From G025836975 sp040391135 (GTDB taxonomy: Bacteria; Pseudomonadota; Gammaproteobacteria; Burkholderiales; Burkholderiaceae_B): a stretch of 64,000 bases of DNA. The DNA is taken from assembly GCA_040391135.1 (NCBI GenBank), contig JBEBYL010000001.1, positions 248,001 to 312,000 of the forward strand, written 5' to 3'. The notes below the pieces were generated by a model. That model was not told the origin of the DNA. It ran no database searches and saw only the letters and a program-made list of their open reading frames with translations. Below are positions 9,346 through 18,339 of this stretch, piece by piece; the stretch's first letter is position 1; each line of letters opens with the position of its first letter. Position numbers and translations under genes: made by a program.

Positions 9346-10554
9346 CTAAGGCAGGATTCTCCGGGCCAGCCAGGCCAGTGCGGTCAGGGCCAGCACGGCC
9401 AATGCGCTGAAAATCATGACAGCGGGCGCCAGTCCCCAGTGGTCGGCCAATCGGCCCACGGCAATGACCGGGACGGAAGCGCCAATATAGGCGATCGAAA
9501 AATAGGTGGCCATGTTGGCGCTGCGCCGGCTTTCGTCCGAATTCTGCCCGGCGATCAGGGTGCTTGCCATGAAGCACAGGCCCTGGCCGGATCCCGCCAG
9601 TATCATGGCGGCCAGAAAGGCCAAGGCGCTGTCGGCCCAGATGCCTACGCAAAGGGCGACCAGGAAGCCGGCCAGTGTCAGCAGGCCCAGGACGAGTCCC
9701 TTCATGGGCGCGATGTTGCGTTGCGAAAGTTGCGTGATCGCAGAGGCCGCCGAGAGAATCAGGAAAGCGATGCCCGGTACGGCCGGGCCTTTCCATGGCA
9801 GCAAGTTGTACAGAAACGAGGGCACCAGCGACGCCAGCAGGCTGCCCGCCGCAAATTGCGTAAAGGCGGCGGCGCTGGCCAGCAGGAAGGGGCCTCGCGT
9901 CGCCTTGCCCGGCAGAGCCAGCTTGGGGGTAATCGACAGACGCGCCCGGGCGCCGGTGCGCGGCGCGAAGGTGTGGCGCGATCGCCAGGTAAGCCAAAGA
10001 TTGCCCAACGCCAGGGCGGCGACGACGAAGTAGGGCAGGCGCAGCGGCGCAATACCGGTCTGCGCCAGCAGGCCGCTTAGCAATGGGCCCAGGCCCACGC
10101 CCACGGCAATCGAGGCCGATGTCGTGACCGAGGCGATGCGGCGATCGTTCCTGGGATGCGTATCCACCAGCGCAAAAGCCCCCGCTGTGGTTAATAGGCC
10201 ATTGGCCAAGCCGATGATTCCTCGTGCAAAGAGTAAGGCGTTGATACTTGATGCTACGCCTGACAGCAGCAGTCCCAGCGTCATCAGCATCAGCGAGGTG
10301 CAGACCACTGTGTATCGGCTAAGCGTATCCGACAGCCTGCCCAGGCATAGAAGGGCCACCAGCACGCCCACCATGTAAAGGGAATAGATATAAGTCAGTT
10401 CGCTGGGCTGCAGCCGCCAATCCGCCTGATACAAAGGATATAGCGGCGACGGCAGTGAGCTGGTCGCAAAGCCCATGGTCAGTGCAAAGGCGACAGCCAT
10501 GAAGCCGCCCCAGCGATTCAGCAAGGGAGAAAACCGGGAGGCGGCGGGGTGCAT
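9346..10554 (-). CDS. MFS transporter
   Basis: A 402-residue major facilitator protein with about twelve hydrophobic helices. The MFS signature between helices 2 and 3 reads LGRLSDTLSRYTVV, and helix 1 includes GFATSSLPSPLYPLY, which is typical of sugar- or drug-efflux MFS proteins of proteobacteria. ATG 10554 starts right before the first helix; longer in-frame extensions add sequence without family resemblance. It is divergent from the lipoprotein gene at 10683. The substrate is unknown. The YjdF-like gene follows at a 10-base gap. Confidence 0.83.
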   Translation of the reverse strand: MHPAASRFSPLLNRWGGFMAVAFALTMGFATSSLPSPLYPLYQADWRLQPSELTYIYSLYMVGVLVALLCLGRLSDTLSRYTVVCTSLMLMTLGLLLSGVASSINALLFARGIIGLANGLLTTAGAFALVDTHPRNDRRIASVTTSASIAVGVGLGPLLSGLLAQTGIAPLRLPYFVVAALALGNLWLTWRSRHTFAPRTGARARLSITPKLALPGKATRGPFLLASAAAFTQFAAGSLLASLVPSFLYNLLPWKGPAVPGIAFLILSAASAITQLSQRNIAPMKGLVLGLLTLAGFLVALCVGIWADSALAFLAAMILAGSGQGLCFMASTLIAGQNSDESRRSANMATYFSIAYIGASVPVIAVGRLADHWGLAPAVMIFSALAVLALTALAWLARRILP

Positions 10555-10682
10555 GTGAATTATTTGCTTAAGATAGTTGTAGCAAGCGTTAATTTGATAC
10601 GGGCGCTTACAGGCCAGCCGTATAGCCGATGGTATAAAAAAAACAGGAGCAGGCGCTACGCCTGGAACAACAAGGACTATCC

Positions 10683-11108
10683 ATGACCCGTAATTTAACA
10701 GCAATAGCAGGCGTGATGATGTGCGTTGGATTGGCTGCTTGCTCGACCCCCAAGGACGCCCGGGAACTATCGCAGAAAACCGTTCAATACGGCTGCGGCC
10801 CTGGTTCGGACCAACCCCTCAGCGTGCAATACACCTTCCAGGGCGACGAGCCTTTGGCCGCCAAGGTCATCTACCAGAATCAGGCGGTGGACCTTACCCG
10901 CGCAACCACCAGCAATGCGGATATGGTGGGCAATACGTTCCGTGGCAATGGCTATACCTGGACGACCGAAAAATTCACCCGCGAGAACGCCGGCCAGGTA
11001 AACGGCAATATGCTGACTCAGGAAACGCAGCAAGTAGCGAGCGGAAAAACCTCGTCCGTGGGCAATGTGCTGGTCAAGGACTGCAAGGCGCAATCCGTAT
11101 CGCCCTGA
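10683..11108 (+). CDS. Small lipoprotein, possible MliC/adhesin-complex-like lysozyme inhibitor
   Basis: A 141-residue protein with a lipoprotein signal: hydrophobic h-region then LAAC with Cys20 as the lipidation site. The mature part has one more Cys pair (YGCGPG and KDCKA), and the order 'C...LSVQYTF...AKVIYQNQAVDL...GNGYTWTTEKFT...C' resembles MliC/PliC and neisserial ACP proteins, which inhibit lysozymes at the outer membrane. This match is from pattern only and is moderate. Divergent from the MFS gene; 95 bases before tctD on the same strand, separated from it by a short CCGGC/GCCGG hairpin (11116-11128) and the long inverted repeat. Confidence 0.6.
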   Translation: MTRNLTAIAGVMMCVGLAACSTPKDARELSQKTVQYGCGPGSDQPLSVQYTFQGDEPLAAKVIYQNQAVDLTRATTSNADMVGNTFRGNGYTWTTEKFTRENAGQVNGNMLTQETQQVASGKTSSVGNVLVKDCKAQSVSP

Positions 11109-11132
11109 TGCCCGTCCGGCTTCGCCGGCGCC

Positions 11133-11208
11133 CGCATTGATAACAGGCGTCCACGCTTACAGGATAAACTTTCATTTCCTGTAAGCGTGGACGCCTGTTA
11201 TCAATGCG
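11133..11208. promoter_or_regulatory. Perfect 32-bp inverted repeat that contains the tctD start codon
   Basis: Bases 11133-11164 are the exact reverse complement of 11177-11208; the 12 bases between are AT-rich. The right arm includes the ATG of tctD (11204-11206). In RNA this would be a very stable hairpin holding the start codon, and AGGA (11161-11164), the only Shine-Dalgarno-like string close by, pairs with TCCT in the other arm. In DNA it could be an operator for the regulator itself. Confidence 0.85.
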
Positions 11209-11881
11209 CATACTACTTGTGGAAGACGAGGCCGAGCTTGCCCATTGGCTGACGCGCAGCCTGGCCCGGCACGGAGGCTTTGTTGCCGATTGGGCCGATG
11301 ACGCCGAGCTCGCCGAACGCCGGCTGGCGCTGGAAGAATTCGACGCCATTATTCTGGACTTGGGCTTGCCCGGCATGGACGGGCATACCTTTCTTGCCCG
11401 CCTGCGGGCGCGCGATGATCGAACCCCGGTATTGGTGCTGACGGCCCGCGACTCGCTGGCCGAGCGCATCGATACCTTGCATGAAGGCGCCGACGACTTC
11501 CTGCGCAAGCCATTTGTCATCGAAGAGCTGGAAGCGCGCCTGGTTGCGCTGATCCGCCGCAGCCGGGGGCGCGAGCATCCGCGGCTGGCGCTGGGGGATC
11601 TCAGCCTGGATACCTCGGCCCAGCGTTTCACTGTGGCCGGCCAGCCGCTGGCGCTGTCGCCGCGCGAGTTCGCCGTGTTGAAAGTGCTGATACAGCGCAG
11701 CGGCGAACCCATATCGAAGCAGCAAATACTTGACCGCATTGCGTCCGACGACAGGGAGATCAACCTGGAGGCGGTGGAAGTGCTGGTGCACCGTTTGCGC
11801 AAGAAGCTGGTCAATACCGGGACGCAGATCGAAACGCTGCGCGGCATGGGCTACTGCCTGGAAGCCGCGAGCCATGTTTAA
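11204..11881 (+). CDS. tctD: Response regulator of the tricarboxylate system (TctD/BctD type, OmpR family)
   Basis: A 225-residue OmpR-type regulator. The receiver domain has the acidic pair E7/D8, the phosphorylated Asp at D52 (IILDLGLPG), Thr in VLVLTARD and Lys in FLRKPF near residue 102. The C-terminal winged helix starts with LSPREFAVLKVL and has the VHRLRKKL recognition region. ATG 11204 is the only start that keeps the full receiver, yet it has no ribosome site in front and lies inside a perfect inverted repeat. The stop overlaps the kinase gene by eight bases. With TctE it should switch on tctCBA in response to citrate or a similar acid, as BctDE does in Bordetella. Confidence 0.92.
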   Translation: MRILLVEDEAELAHWLTRSLARHGGFVADWADDAELAERRLALEEFDAIILDLGLPGMDGHTFLARLRARDDRTPVLVLTARDSLAERIDTLHEGADDFLRKPFVIEELEARLVALIRRSRGREHPRLALGDLSLDTSAQRFTVAGQPLALSPREFAVLKVLIQRSGEPISKQQILDRIASDDREINLEAVEVLVHRLRKKLVNTGTQIETLRGMGYCLEAASHV

Positions 11882-13334
11882 GTCCTTGAAGGGCCGCGAA
11901 CCCGGGCTTAAATCGATACTCCTATGGTGGCTGGTGCCGGCCCTGGTGGTTTTCATGATGACGGCCTTGTGGCTGTCCAACCACATGTTGCGGTCCCAAA
12001 TCAATATTGCCTATGACCGTTCGTTGGCTGGCGCCTTGCGCTCCATAGACCATCAGATATCCACGGCAAGCGGAGGCTTGTCGATAGAACTGCCCTACCT
12101 GATGCTGGAGTTCTTCGAGCTGACCGCCAATGAAAACGTGTACTACCGGGTAATGACTGAGGACGGCCTGGCCGATATCGGCAATCAGCAACTGCCGTTG
12201 CCGGAGCGTGAGCTGGTGTCCGGGGTGCCCCAGTACTACACCGCCGAATACCTGGGCGAAACCGTGCGCATCGCCGCCTTGGCCAGAGCCATGAATCCAC
12301 CGCTGTATAACAACCGAGGAGGACGGGTCGTGGTACTGGTCGGCGAGGACATCGACACGCGTGAAGCCTTCATCCAGTCCATGCTGCTGCGCTCCATAGG
12401 CCGCGACTTGGTCACGGTGGTCCTGGTGATATTGATCGTCGTATTCGGCGTGCTTTTCGCCGTGCGCCCCTTGTCCCGGCTGCGGCAGGAAGTCGAGGGA
12501 CGCCATCATGACGATCTGCGCCCCATCGAGGCGCGGGGTATTCCCGCCGAGGTGCAGCCCCTGGTTACCGCCATCAACCTGCACATGGAGCGCTATGCGC
12601 AGCAGGCCCGGGTGCAAAGCCAGTTTCTGGACGATGCATCGCATCAGTTGCGCACGCCGCTGACGGTCCTGCGCGCGCAACTGGGCTATGCCTTGCGCGA
12701 ATCCGACCCGCAGGAAATCCGTTCGGCGCTGTTGGCTATGGGGGAGGGCCTGGACAGGGCGGTGCGCACAGCCAACCAGATGCTCTCGCTGGCGAAGGCT
12801 CGGGACAACATATCTTTTGAAACGGGCGAGGACCTGGAGCAGGTCGATCTATTGGAAGTGGCGCGCGGCATACTGAAAGACGTCTATCCGATAGCGCGCG
12901 CCAAGCGCCTGGACCTGGGTCTGGAGGGAGGGGATGAACCGGTGTGCATCTGGGGACTGGAATGGCAGGTACGGGAAGCCATCGTCAACCTGGTCGACAA
13001 CGCCTTGCGCTATACGCCCAACGGCGGAGTCATCACCGTCGGCGTCAGGCGGGAGGGAGCCAACGCCATGGTCGTGGTCGAGGACAACGGCGCGGGGATG
13101 TCGCAGTCCGACATCGACCGTGCGGGCTTGCGCTTCCGGCGCGGCAAGGCTGGCAAAAATACCGCGGGAGCCGGCCTGGGCCTGGCTATCGTCCAGGCCA
13201 TCATGCAGCGCCATCGCGGTCATTTTCACCTGGAATCCTTGCCTCAGGGGTGCCGCGCGACATTAGTGTTTTCCCTTAATTTTCCTGCGGATGAGGCCTT
13301 CGAAACCCATAATCCGAAAACTGAAAGCCTTTAG
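11874..13334 (+). CDS. tctE: Sensor histidine kinase of the tricarboxylate system (TctE/BctE type)
   Basis: A 486-residue membrane kinase. A first helix (about residues 15-38) and a second (about 180-205, VVLVILIVVFGVLFA) bound a periplasmic sensor region that resembles the TctE N-terminal domain. The phospho-acceptor is H257 in DASHQLRTPL, followed by the N box NLVDNALRY, the G1 box VVEDNGAGM and the G2 box AGAGLGLAIVQ. It is translated from within the end of tctD. In Bordetella the equivalent kinase senses citrate through the liganded receptor BctC, which here is encoded just downstream. Confidence 0.92.
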   Translation: MFKSLKGREPGLKSILLWWLVPALVVFMMTALWLSNHMLRSQINIAYDRSLAGALRSIDHQISTASGGLSIELPYLMLEFFELTANENVYYRVMTEDGLADIGNQQLPLPERELVSGVPQYYTAEYLGETVRIAALARAMNPPLYNNRGGRVVVLVGEDIDTREAFIQSMLLRSIGRDLVTVVLVILIVVFGVLFAVRPLSRLRQEVEGRHHDDLRPIEARGIPAEVQPLVTAINLHMERYAQQARVQSQFLDDASHQLRTPLTVLRAQLGYALRESDPQEIRSALLAMGEGLDRAVRTANQMLSLAKARDNISFETGEDLEQVDLLEVARGILKDVYPIARAKRLDLGLEGGDEPVCIWGLEWQVREAIVNLVDNALRYTPNGGVITVGVRREGANAMVVVEDNGAGMSQSDIDRAGLRFRRGKAGKNTAGAGLGLAIVQAIMQRHRGHFHLESLPQGCRATLVFSLNFPADEAFETHNPKTESL

Positions 13335-13425
13335 AAAGGAAAGCTTTCGTACGCTTGCCTCCTGAACCGTAATGCACGGGGCCATATATAGGCCTGGCAT
13401 GTATTTTTCCAATCAGGAGACTTGA

Positions 13426-14427
13426 ATGAACAAACTTTGGATCTGTAAGCAGCTTGCGGGCATGCTGGTGGGTGTGGGGGCGTTGGCCGCCGTGTCGGGC
13501 GTGGCGTCGGCGGGCGAGCCGCGCCGTCCGGAATGCATTGCGCCGGCCCAGCCCGGCGGCGGATTCGACCTGACTTGCCGTCTGGCGCAGGAAGGCCTGA
13601 AGGCCGCCGGCCAGCTGAAGGCGCCCATGCGCATCATCTATATGCCGGGCGGCATCGGCGCCGTTGCCTACAACCACGTGGTGGCCCAGAAGCCCGACGA
13701 TGGCAGCAGCATTATCGCCTTCTCCGGGGGCTCGCTTCTGAACCTGGCGCAAGGCAAGTTCGGCAAGTACAACGTCAACGACGTCCGCTGGCTTGCCGCC
13801 GTGGGTTCGGATTTCGGCGTGGCGGTGGTGCGCGACGATTCCCCCTATAAAAACCTGAAGGACTTGATGGCCGCGTTCAAGGCCGACCCCAGCAAGATCG
13901 TGCTGGGCGCCGGCGGCACCGTGGGCAGCCAGGACTGGATGAAGGCCGCCCTGACGGCGAAAGCGGCCGATGTCGATTACAAGAAGATGCGCTTCGTGGC
14001 ATTCGAGGGCGGCGGCGAGGCCATTACGGCTTTGCGCGGCGGACACATTCAGGCTTATATGGGCGATGCGGCGGAAGCCTTCACCATGCTGGAAGGCGGC
14101 GCGCCCATACGCGTGCTGGCGGTGTTCAACAGCGAGCGCCTGCCGGGCAAGCTGTCCAGCGTCCCGACCGCCAAGGAACAGGGTTTCGACATCGACTGGC
14201 CCATCATCCGCGGTTTCTATGTAGGCCCCAAAGTTTCCGACGAGGACTACAACTGGTGGGTGCAGGCGTTCAAAAACACGCAGGCCAGCCCCGAGTTCGC
14301 CGACCTGCAAAAGAAGCAGGGCCTGTTCCCGTTCAACAAGACCGGAGCCGAACTTGATGCCTACGTCAAAGAGCGCGTCAAAGCTTATACCGAGCTGGCC
14401 AATTCCTTCGGTCTCATCAAGAAGTAA
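13426..14427 (+). CDS. tctC: Tripartite tricarboxylate transporter receptor TctC (Bug family)
   Basis: A 333-residue periplasmic binding protein with a signal peptide ending near residue 29 (GVASAG). The family motif CIAPAQPGGGFDLTC near residues 38-53 and PGGIGAVAYN identify the TctC citrate branch of the Bug family. The mature N terminus is longer and more diverged than the orphan Bug proteins elsewhere in this window. AGGAG lies eight bases before ATG 13426. It is followed by tctB (3-base gap) and tctA, the complete transporter. A short inverted repeat GAAAGC/GCTTTC (13323-13348) before the gene may be a control site, but this is weak. Confidence 0.93.
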   Translation: MNKLWICKQLAGMLVGVGALAAVSGVASAGEPRRPECIAPAQPGGGFDLTCRLAQEGLKAAGQLKAPMRIIYMPGGIGAVAYNHVVAQKPDDGSSIIAFSGGSLLNLAQGKFGKYNVNDVRWLAAVGSDFGVAVVRDDSPYKNLKDLMAAFKADPSKIVLGAGGTVGSQDWMKAALTAKAADVDYKKMRFVAFEGGGEAITALRGGHIQAYMGDAAEAFTMLEGGAPIRVLAVFNSERLPGKLSSVPTAKEQGFDIDWPIIRGFYVGPKVSDEDYNWWVQAFKNTQASPEFADLQKKQGLFPFNKTGAELDAYVKERVKAYTELANSFGLIKK

Positions 14428-14430
14428 AGC

Positions 14431-14868
14431 ATGAATGATCGGATACTAGGCATAGCCGCGCTGGTTTTTGCGGCGCTGATGGCTTGGTTCGGATGGGGAA
14501 TACAGGCGCCGTTTTCCTACGAGCCTGTGGGCCCCCGCGCTTTTCCCATGCTGCTGGCACTCATCATCGCCCTTTGCGGCGCATGGCTGGCATTCAGGGG
14601 GCGCGAGCAGGCCGAACCCAATCCCCCCGGTGCGAATAGCCGTATTGCATTGATGGTGGTGTACTGCTTGCTGTACGCCTTTTTCTTCGAGCCTTTGGGG
14701 TTCATCGTGGCCACCACCGCCGTGACGATACTGGTGGGCCGCCTGTTCGGCGGCGCCTGGGTCAAGGTGGCCGCGGGCGGCCTGGTTATGAGCGTATTGT
14801 TTTTCCTGCTGTTCGATCGCGCGCTTGACGTCGTCCTTCCGCTGGGTATTCTGGAGAATTTGCTATGA
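14431..14868 (+). CDS. tctB: Tripartite tricarboxylate transporter small membrane subunit TctB
   Basis: A 145-residue inner-membrane protein with four hydrophobic helices, matching the size and layout of TctB. The N-terminal AFPMLLALIIALCGAWLA helix and the C-terminal LFFLLFDRALDVVLPLG, with the LP-x-G ending before the stop, are typical of the family. It lies between tctC and tctA and overlaps tctA by four bases (ATGA). It is needed with TctA for transport, probably as a structural partner; its exact part in the cycle is not known. Confidence 0.9.
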   Translation: MNDRILGIAALVFAALMAWFGWGIQAPFSYEPVGPRAFPMLLALIIALCGAWLAFRGREQAEPNPPGANSRIALMVVYCLLYAFFFEPLGFIVATTAVTILVGRLFGGAWVKVAAGGLVMSVLFFLLFDRALDVVLPLGILENLL

Positions 14869-16388
14869 ACGATATCCTGGCTCACTTGAGCATAGGCTTC
14901 GGGGTCGCGTCTTCATGGACCAATCTCCTGGTGGCGGCGCTCGGCTCTTTCTTCGGCACGCTGGTTGGCGTGCTGCCCGGCCTGGGTCCGATCAATGGCG
15001 TGGCGATGCTGATTCCCATCGCCTTCGCCATGAACCTGCCCCCCGAGACGGCGCTCATCCTGCTGGCGGCCGTCTATGTCGGCGCGGAGTACGGCGGGCG
15101 GATCACATCCATTCTGATCAACGTCCCTGGCGAGGCCAGCGCCATCATGACCACGCTGGACGGCTATCCCCTGGCTCGCCAGGGGCTGGCCAATGTGGCG
15201 CTGTCCCTGTCGGCCTGGTCGGCCTTCTTCGGCTCCATCGTTTCGGTGGTCGGCATCATCCTGCTGGCTCCTTTGCTGGCCAAGTGGGCGCTGGCTTTCG
15301 GGCCGGCCGAGTATTTCGTCCTGATGATCTTCGCCTTCTGCTGCCTGACCAGCCTGCTGAGCGACCAGCCGGTCAAGGGCGTGCTGTCCGCCATGATAGG
15401 GCTGGCGATCGCGACCGTGGGCGTGGACGCCAATTCGGGTGTCTACCGCTATACCTTCGATTCCGTGCACCTGTTCGACGGCATCCAGTTCGTGGTGGTC
15501 GTCATTGCGCTGTTTGCCGTGTCCGAGTTGCTGGAGATGCTGGAAAAAGTCATGGGCGGGCACAAGGTCGAAGTCCAGTCCAGCGGCCGCAAGATCTTCA
15601 ACTTGCAGGAAATGGCCTATACGTGGTGGAGTGTCGTACGTAGCGCGTTCCTGGGCTTCGGCGTCGGTGTGCTGCCTGGCGCCGGCGCCAGTGTGGCGGC
15701 GGCGGTGGCCTATTCGAACGAGAAACGCATTTGCGAAGAGAAAGATCCGGATGCCAAATTCGGCCGGGGCGATATGCGCGGGCTGGTTGCGCCGGAAGCG
15801 GCGGCCACCTCGTCGGCCATCGGTTCCTTTGTTCCGATGCTGACCCTGGGCGTGCCCGGTTCGGGCACGACGGCGGTCATGATGGGGGCGCTGACCCTGT
15901 ACAACATCACGCCGGGCCCGGTGCTGTTCGAGTCCAAGCCCGAACTGGTCTGGGGCTTGATCGCCTCGCTGTTCATCGCCAATGTCATGTTGTTCATCAT
16001 GAACGTGCCGATGGTGCGCATATTCTCCAAAGTGCTGTCCGTGCCGGGTTGGCTGATGGTGCCTGGCATCCTGGCTGTCAGCTACATAGGCGTCTACGCC
16101 ATCAATGCGGGCAGCTTCGACCTGCTGATGGTGGCCTGCATCGGAGGGCTGGGCTATCTGATGCGCAAAGGGGGCCTTCCCATGGCGCCCTTGGTGCTGG
16201 GCGTGGTGCTGGGCGACATGATGGAACAGAACCTGCGGCGCGCCTTGTCCATAACCAACGGCGAATTGCATGTGCTGTACGACAGCAATATCTCCAAAGG
16301 CCTATGGCTGGTATCGATTTCGATAGTGCTTGTTCCACCGCTATTGCGATACTTGAAACGGCGCAAGAAGCAGGCTGCCGCAGCGTAA
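14865..16388 (+). CDS. tctA: Tripartite tricarboxylate transporter large membrane subunit TctA
   Basis: A 507-residue membrane protein of about 10-12 helices. Two diagnostic loop motifs of TctA are present: GVLPGLGPINGVAMLIP near residue 40 and GVLPGAGASVAAAVAYSNEK near residue 270, which suggest an internal duplication. GVPGSGTTAVMMGAL near residue 335 is also typical. It forms the pore that takes the acid delivered by TctC, driven by an ion gradient. It ends the operon; a terminator follows at 16417-16448. Confidence 0.94.
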   Translation: MNDILAHLSIGFGVASSWTNLLVAALGSFFGTLVGVLPGLGPINGVAMLIPIAFAMNLPPETALILLAAVYVGAEYGGRITSILINVPGEASAIMTTLDGYPLARQGLANVALSLSAWSAFFGSIVSVVGIILLAPLLAKWALAFGPAEYFVLMIFAFCCLTSLLSDQPVKGVLSAMIGLAIATVGVDANSGVYRYTFDSVHLFDGIQFVVVVIALFAVSELLEMLEKVMGGHKVEVQSSGRKIFNLQEMAYTWWSVVRSAFLGFGVGVLPGAGASVAAAVAYSNEKRICEEKDPDAKFGRGDMRGLVAPEAAATSSAIGSFVPMLTLGVPGSGTTAVMMGALTLYNITPGPVLFESKPELVWGLIASLFIANVMLFIMNVPMVRIFSKVLSVPGWLMVPGILAVSYIGVYAINAGSFDLLMVACIGGLGYLMRKGGLPMAPLVLGVVLGDMMEQNLRRALSITNGELHVLYDSNISKGLWLVSISIVLVPPLLRYLKRRKKQAAAA

Positions 16389-16416
16389 GGTCCGACAATC
16401 CGTGCAACACGGAAAG

Positions 16417-16448
16417 GGGCTGCCGACATTGAAGGCAGCCCTTTTTTT
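16417..16448 (+). terminator. Rho-independent terminator of tctCBA
   Basis: An 8-bp stem GGGCTGCC/GGCAGCCC (16417-16424 with 16434-16441), a 9-base loop and seven T residues. It is 29 bases past the tctA stop. Its T-run overlaps the stop codon of the convergent CoA-transferase gene (16447-16449). Confidence 0.92.
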
Positions 16449-17832
16449 ATAGCCAGCTGGCGGGACTGCTGCCCAGCGCACGGGCGGGATGATCCCAGTG
16501 CATCGCGGCGCCTTCGACATCGCAAGGCGGCCTGAGCCGATGCGCCGGCCCCCATTGCGTCTGCTCCAGCGCTTCGGTCCAGTCGTCTTCGCTTTCGGGT
16601 GCCAGAGGGGGCGATGCGTCCGTCGTTTGCGCCATCAGCAGATGGGCGGTCCGGGCCAGGGACAGGCGGGTGCATGATCCGCGCCCTTCCCGCCAGCGGG
16701 TGGAGAGTCCGTCCAGCGCCGCCGCCGCCATCAGGTAGCCGGTAGCCTGATCCAGGGCTTGCACCGGCAGTGGCGTGGGACGGGATGCGCCGAAATGCCT
16801 CATGCCGGCCTCCGCGATCCCGCAACTCATCTGGACCAGACTGTCGAAGCCGCGCCGGGTGTTCCATGGACCCGTCCAGCCATAGGCGTCCAGGCACACA
16901 TCGACGAGGCCGGGCCGGATGCGCTGGCGCGCGTCCGGGTCCAGTCCGATGCGTTCCAGGGCATCGGCGCGATAGCCATGTACCAGGATGTCGGCGTCCG
17001 CCATCAGCGATTTGAGCCGCTCCAACTGATCGCTTGCACGCAGGTCCAGTTGCGCGCAGCGTTTTCCCAATGTGACTTCGGGCACCATGCCGGGTTCGGT
17101 CCAGAACGGCGGGTCTATGCGCAGGACTTGCGCGCCGTAGCCGGCAAGATAGCGGGTCGATACCGGCCCCGCCAGTACCCGGGTCAGATCCAGCACCTTG
17201 ATGCCGGCAAGAGGGCGCTCCGGCCGGGCGGCGGCATGGCCGGAGGGACCGGAATCGCCCTTGGCATAGTGGAACAGCGGTTCGGTTTGCAGCGCCTGGC
17301 CCTGCGGGTGCCGCTCCCAGGCGGCCTGTGTGCGCATGGCGGCCGCGCAGCCGCCGGCGGCCACGATGGCGTCTTCCAGCTCGCCGGCATGCCAGCCCGC
17401 TATGGCCCGCTCGACGCTGTCATGCGATGCAGGGCATCCCAGCACGGCCAGCGCGGCGGCGCGATGATGCGGCGCATTGGCGTGCAGGCGTATCCATCCA
17501 TCGCTGGCCGCATAATCGCCGGTGACCGGATCGCGTACCGATGGAAGTTGCCAGCCCTTAGGCCTTAAGGACGTGGCGAACCACATGGAAGCCAGACGGC
17601 GATCGACTGAAATGGCGGGCCGCGAGGCGAAGCGCAGTTCCATGTAACGGCTCAGGGCCAGCGCCGCCGTGCCTATCGAGGCGGTGGCCAGCTCGGTAAC
17701 CGGAAAAGCCGCCGCCAAGCTGCCCTCGCCGACCAAGTCGGGAAGGTCGCCGCCGGCGACGGCGGAGCTGGCCGATGAGGCCGGAGGCCGCATGGCGCGC
17801 AGGAAGGCGGTATAGGCTGTCGTATCGGTCAT
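16447..17832 (-). CDS. CaiB/BaiF family III CoA-transferase with unusual domain order
   Basis: A 461-residue protein of the formyl-CoA-transferase family, which moves CoA between acyl-CoA and a carboxylic acid. The usual N-terminal family motif LAGIKVLDLTRVLAGPVSTR appears only in the middle, near residue 210, followed by ADILVHGYR and ATGYLMAAAAL. The first ~190 residues look instead like the second half of a CaiB protein (a TASIGTAALALSRYMEL helix, then SDGWIRLHANAPHHR and a GELEDAIVAAGGCAAAMRT segment). It could be a permuted protein or a fusion of two partial copies. ATG 17832 is preferred to longer starts because family sequence begins after it. It is convergent with tctA and has no operon partner. 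Confidence 0.78.
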   Translation of the reverse strand: MTDTTAYTAFLRAMRPPASSASSAVAGGDLPDLVGEGSLAAAFPVTELATASIGTAALALSRYMELRFASRPAISVDRRLASMWFATSLRPKGWQLPSVRDPVTGDYAASDGWIRLHANAPHHRAAALAVLGCPASHDSVERAIAGWHAGELEDAIVAAGGCAAAMRTQAAWERHPQGQALQTEPLFHYAKGDSGPSGHAAARPERPLAGIKVLDLTRVLAGPVSTRYLAGYGAQVLRIDPPFWTEPGMVPEVTLGKRCAQLDLRASDQLERLKSLMADADILVHGYRADALERIGLDPDARQRIRPGLVDVCLDAYGWTGPWNTRRGFDSLVQMSCGIAEAGMRHFGASRPTPLPVQALDQATGYLMAAAALDGLSTRWREGRGSCTRLSLARTAHLLMAQTTDASPPLAPESEDDWTEALEQTQWGPAHRLRPPCDVEGAAMHWDHPARALGSSPASWL

Positions 17833-18339
17833 GGGTAGGCCGGCTGCTGAAAATCCAGGATATTCATCATACTTTCTTGCTCGGCGGACAGCCACTTTCG
17901 GCGCGTTGCCCATCGCCTTATTGGTAACCGCTGTGGACTTGTCGCGCACGCAGTACTACAATGCAAGGCTTGCGCTGCTTGGACAAGCAGCTGCGCCAGA
18001 GGCTTCTGGCGGGGCTCCAGGCAGAAATTTTCAGGAAATTTATTTTTCCTATCACATGGCCGCTACGCGGTGGCCCGGCTGGTTTTAGCCGAAACAAATA
18101 TACCCGGCCGGATTCGGCCGCGGAACAACACGTTGACCTGCATGGTCGACACCGCAGCTTACAGGCGCTTGCAACCTTTGCCGATACTCGGCGTTTCGCC
18201 ATTGCCTGTTGATGCTGCATCAAGGCACCTGATTTGTGTCTTTCAACCAGTCTGCTCTGGGGCCTAGGCGTTCCCGGCGTGGGCGGGATTGATCGCGCGC
18301 GTCGATATCGGGGCCACGCATATAAGGACTGTTATACAG
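17833..18339. other. 507-base intergenic region, no gene recognised
   Basis: This stretch separates the divergent CoA-transferase and symporter genes and should hold both promoters. Short open frames here have no ribosome site or recognisable sequence. Two small hairpins can form: CGGCT/AGCCG (18076-18080 with 18087-18091) and CGGCCG-GATT-CGGCCG (18105-18120). No clear regulator site was seen. Confidence 0.6.

Noticed and set aside
13323..13348. GAAAGC/GCTTTC inverted repeat before tctC as the TctD binding site
   Set aside because: It partly overlaps the tctE stop, the arms are short, and it does not share sequence with the large repeat before tctD; there is too little to call it.
17831..18212. 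Short plus-strand frames in the large intergenic region
   Set aside because: They have no ribosome site, no recognisable sequence and overlap each other; they look like chance frames.
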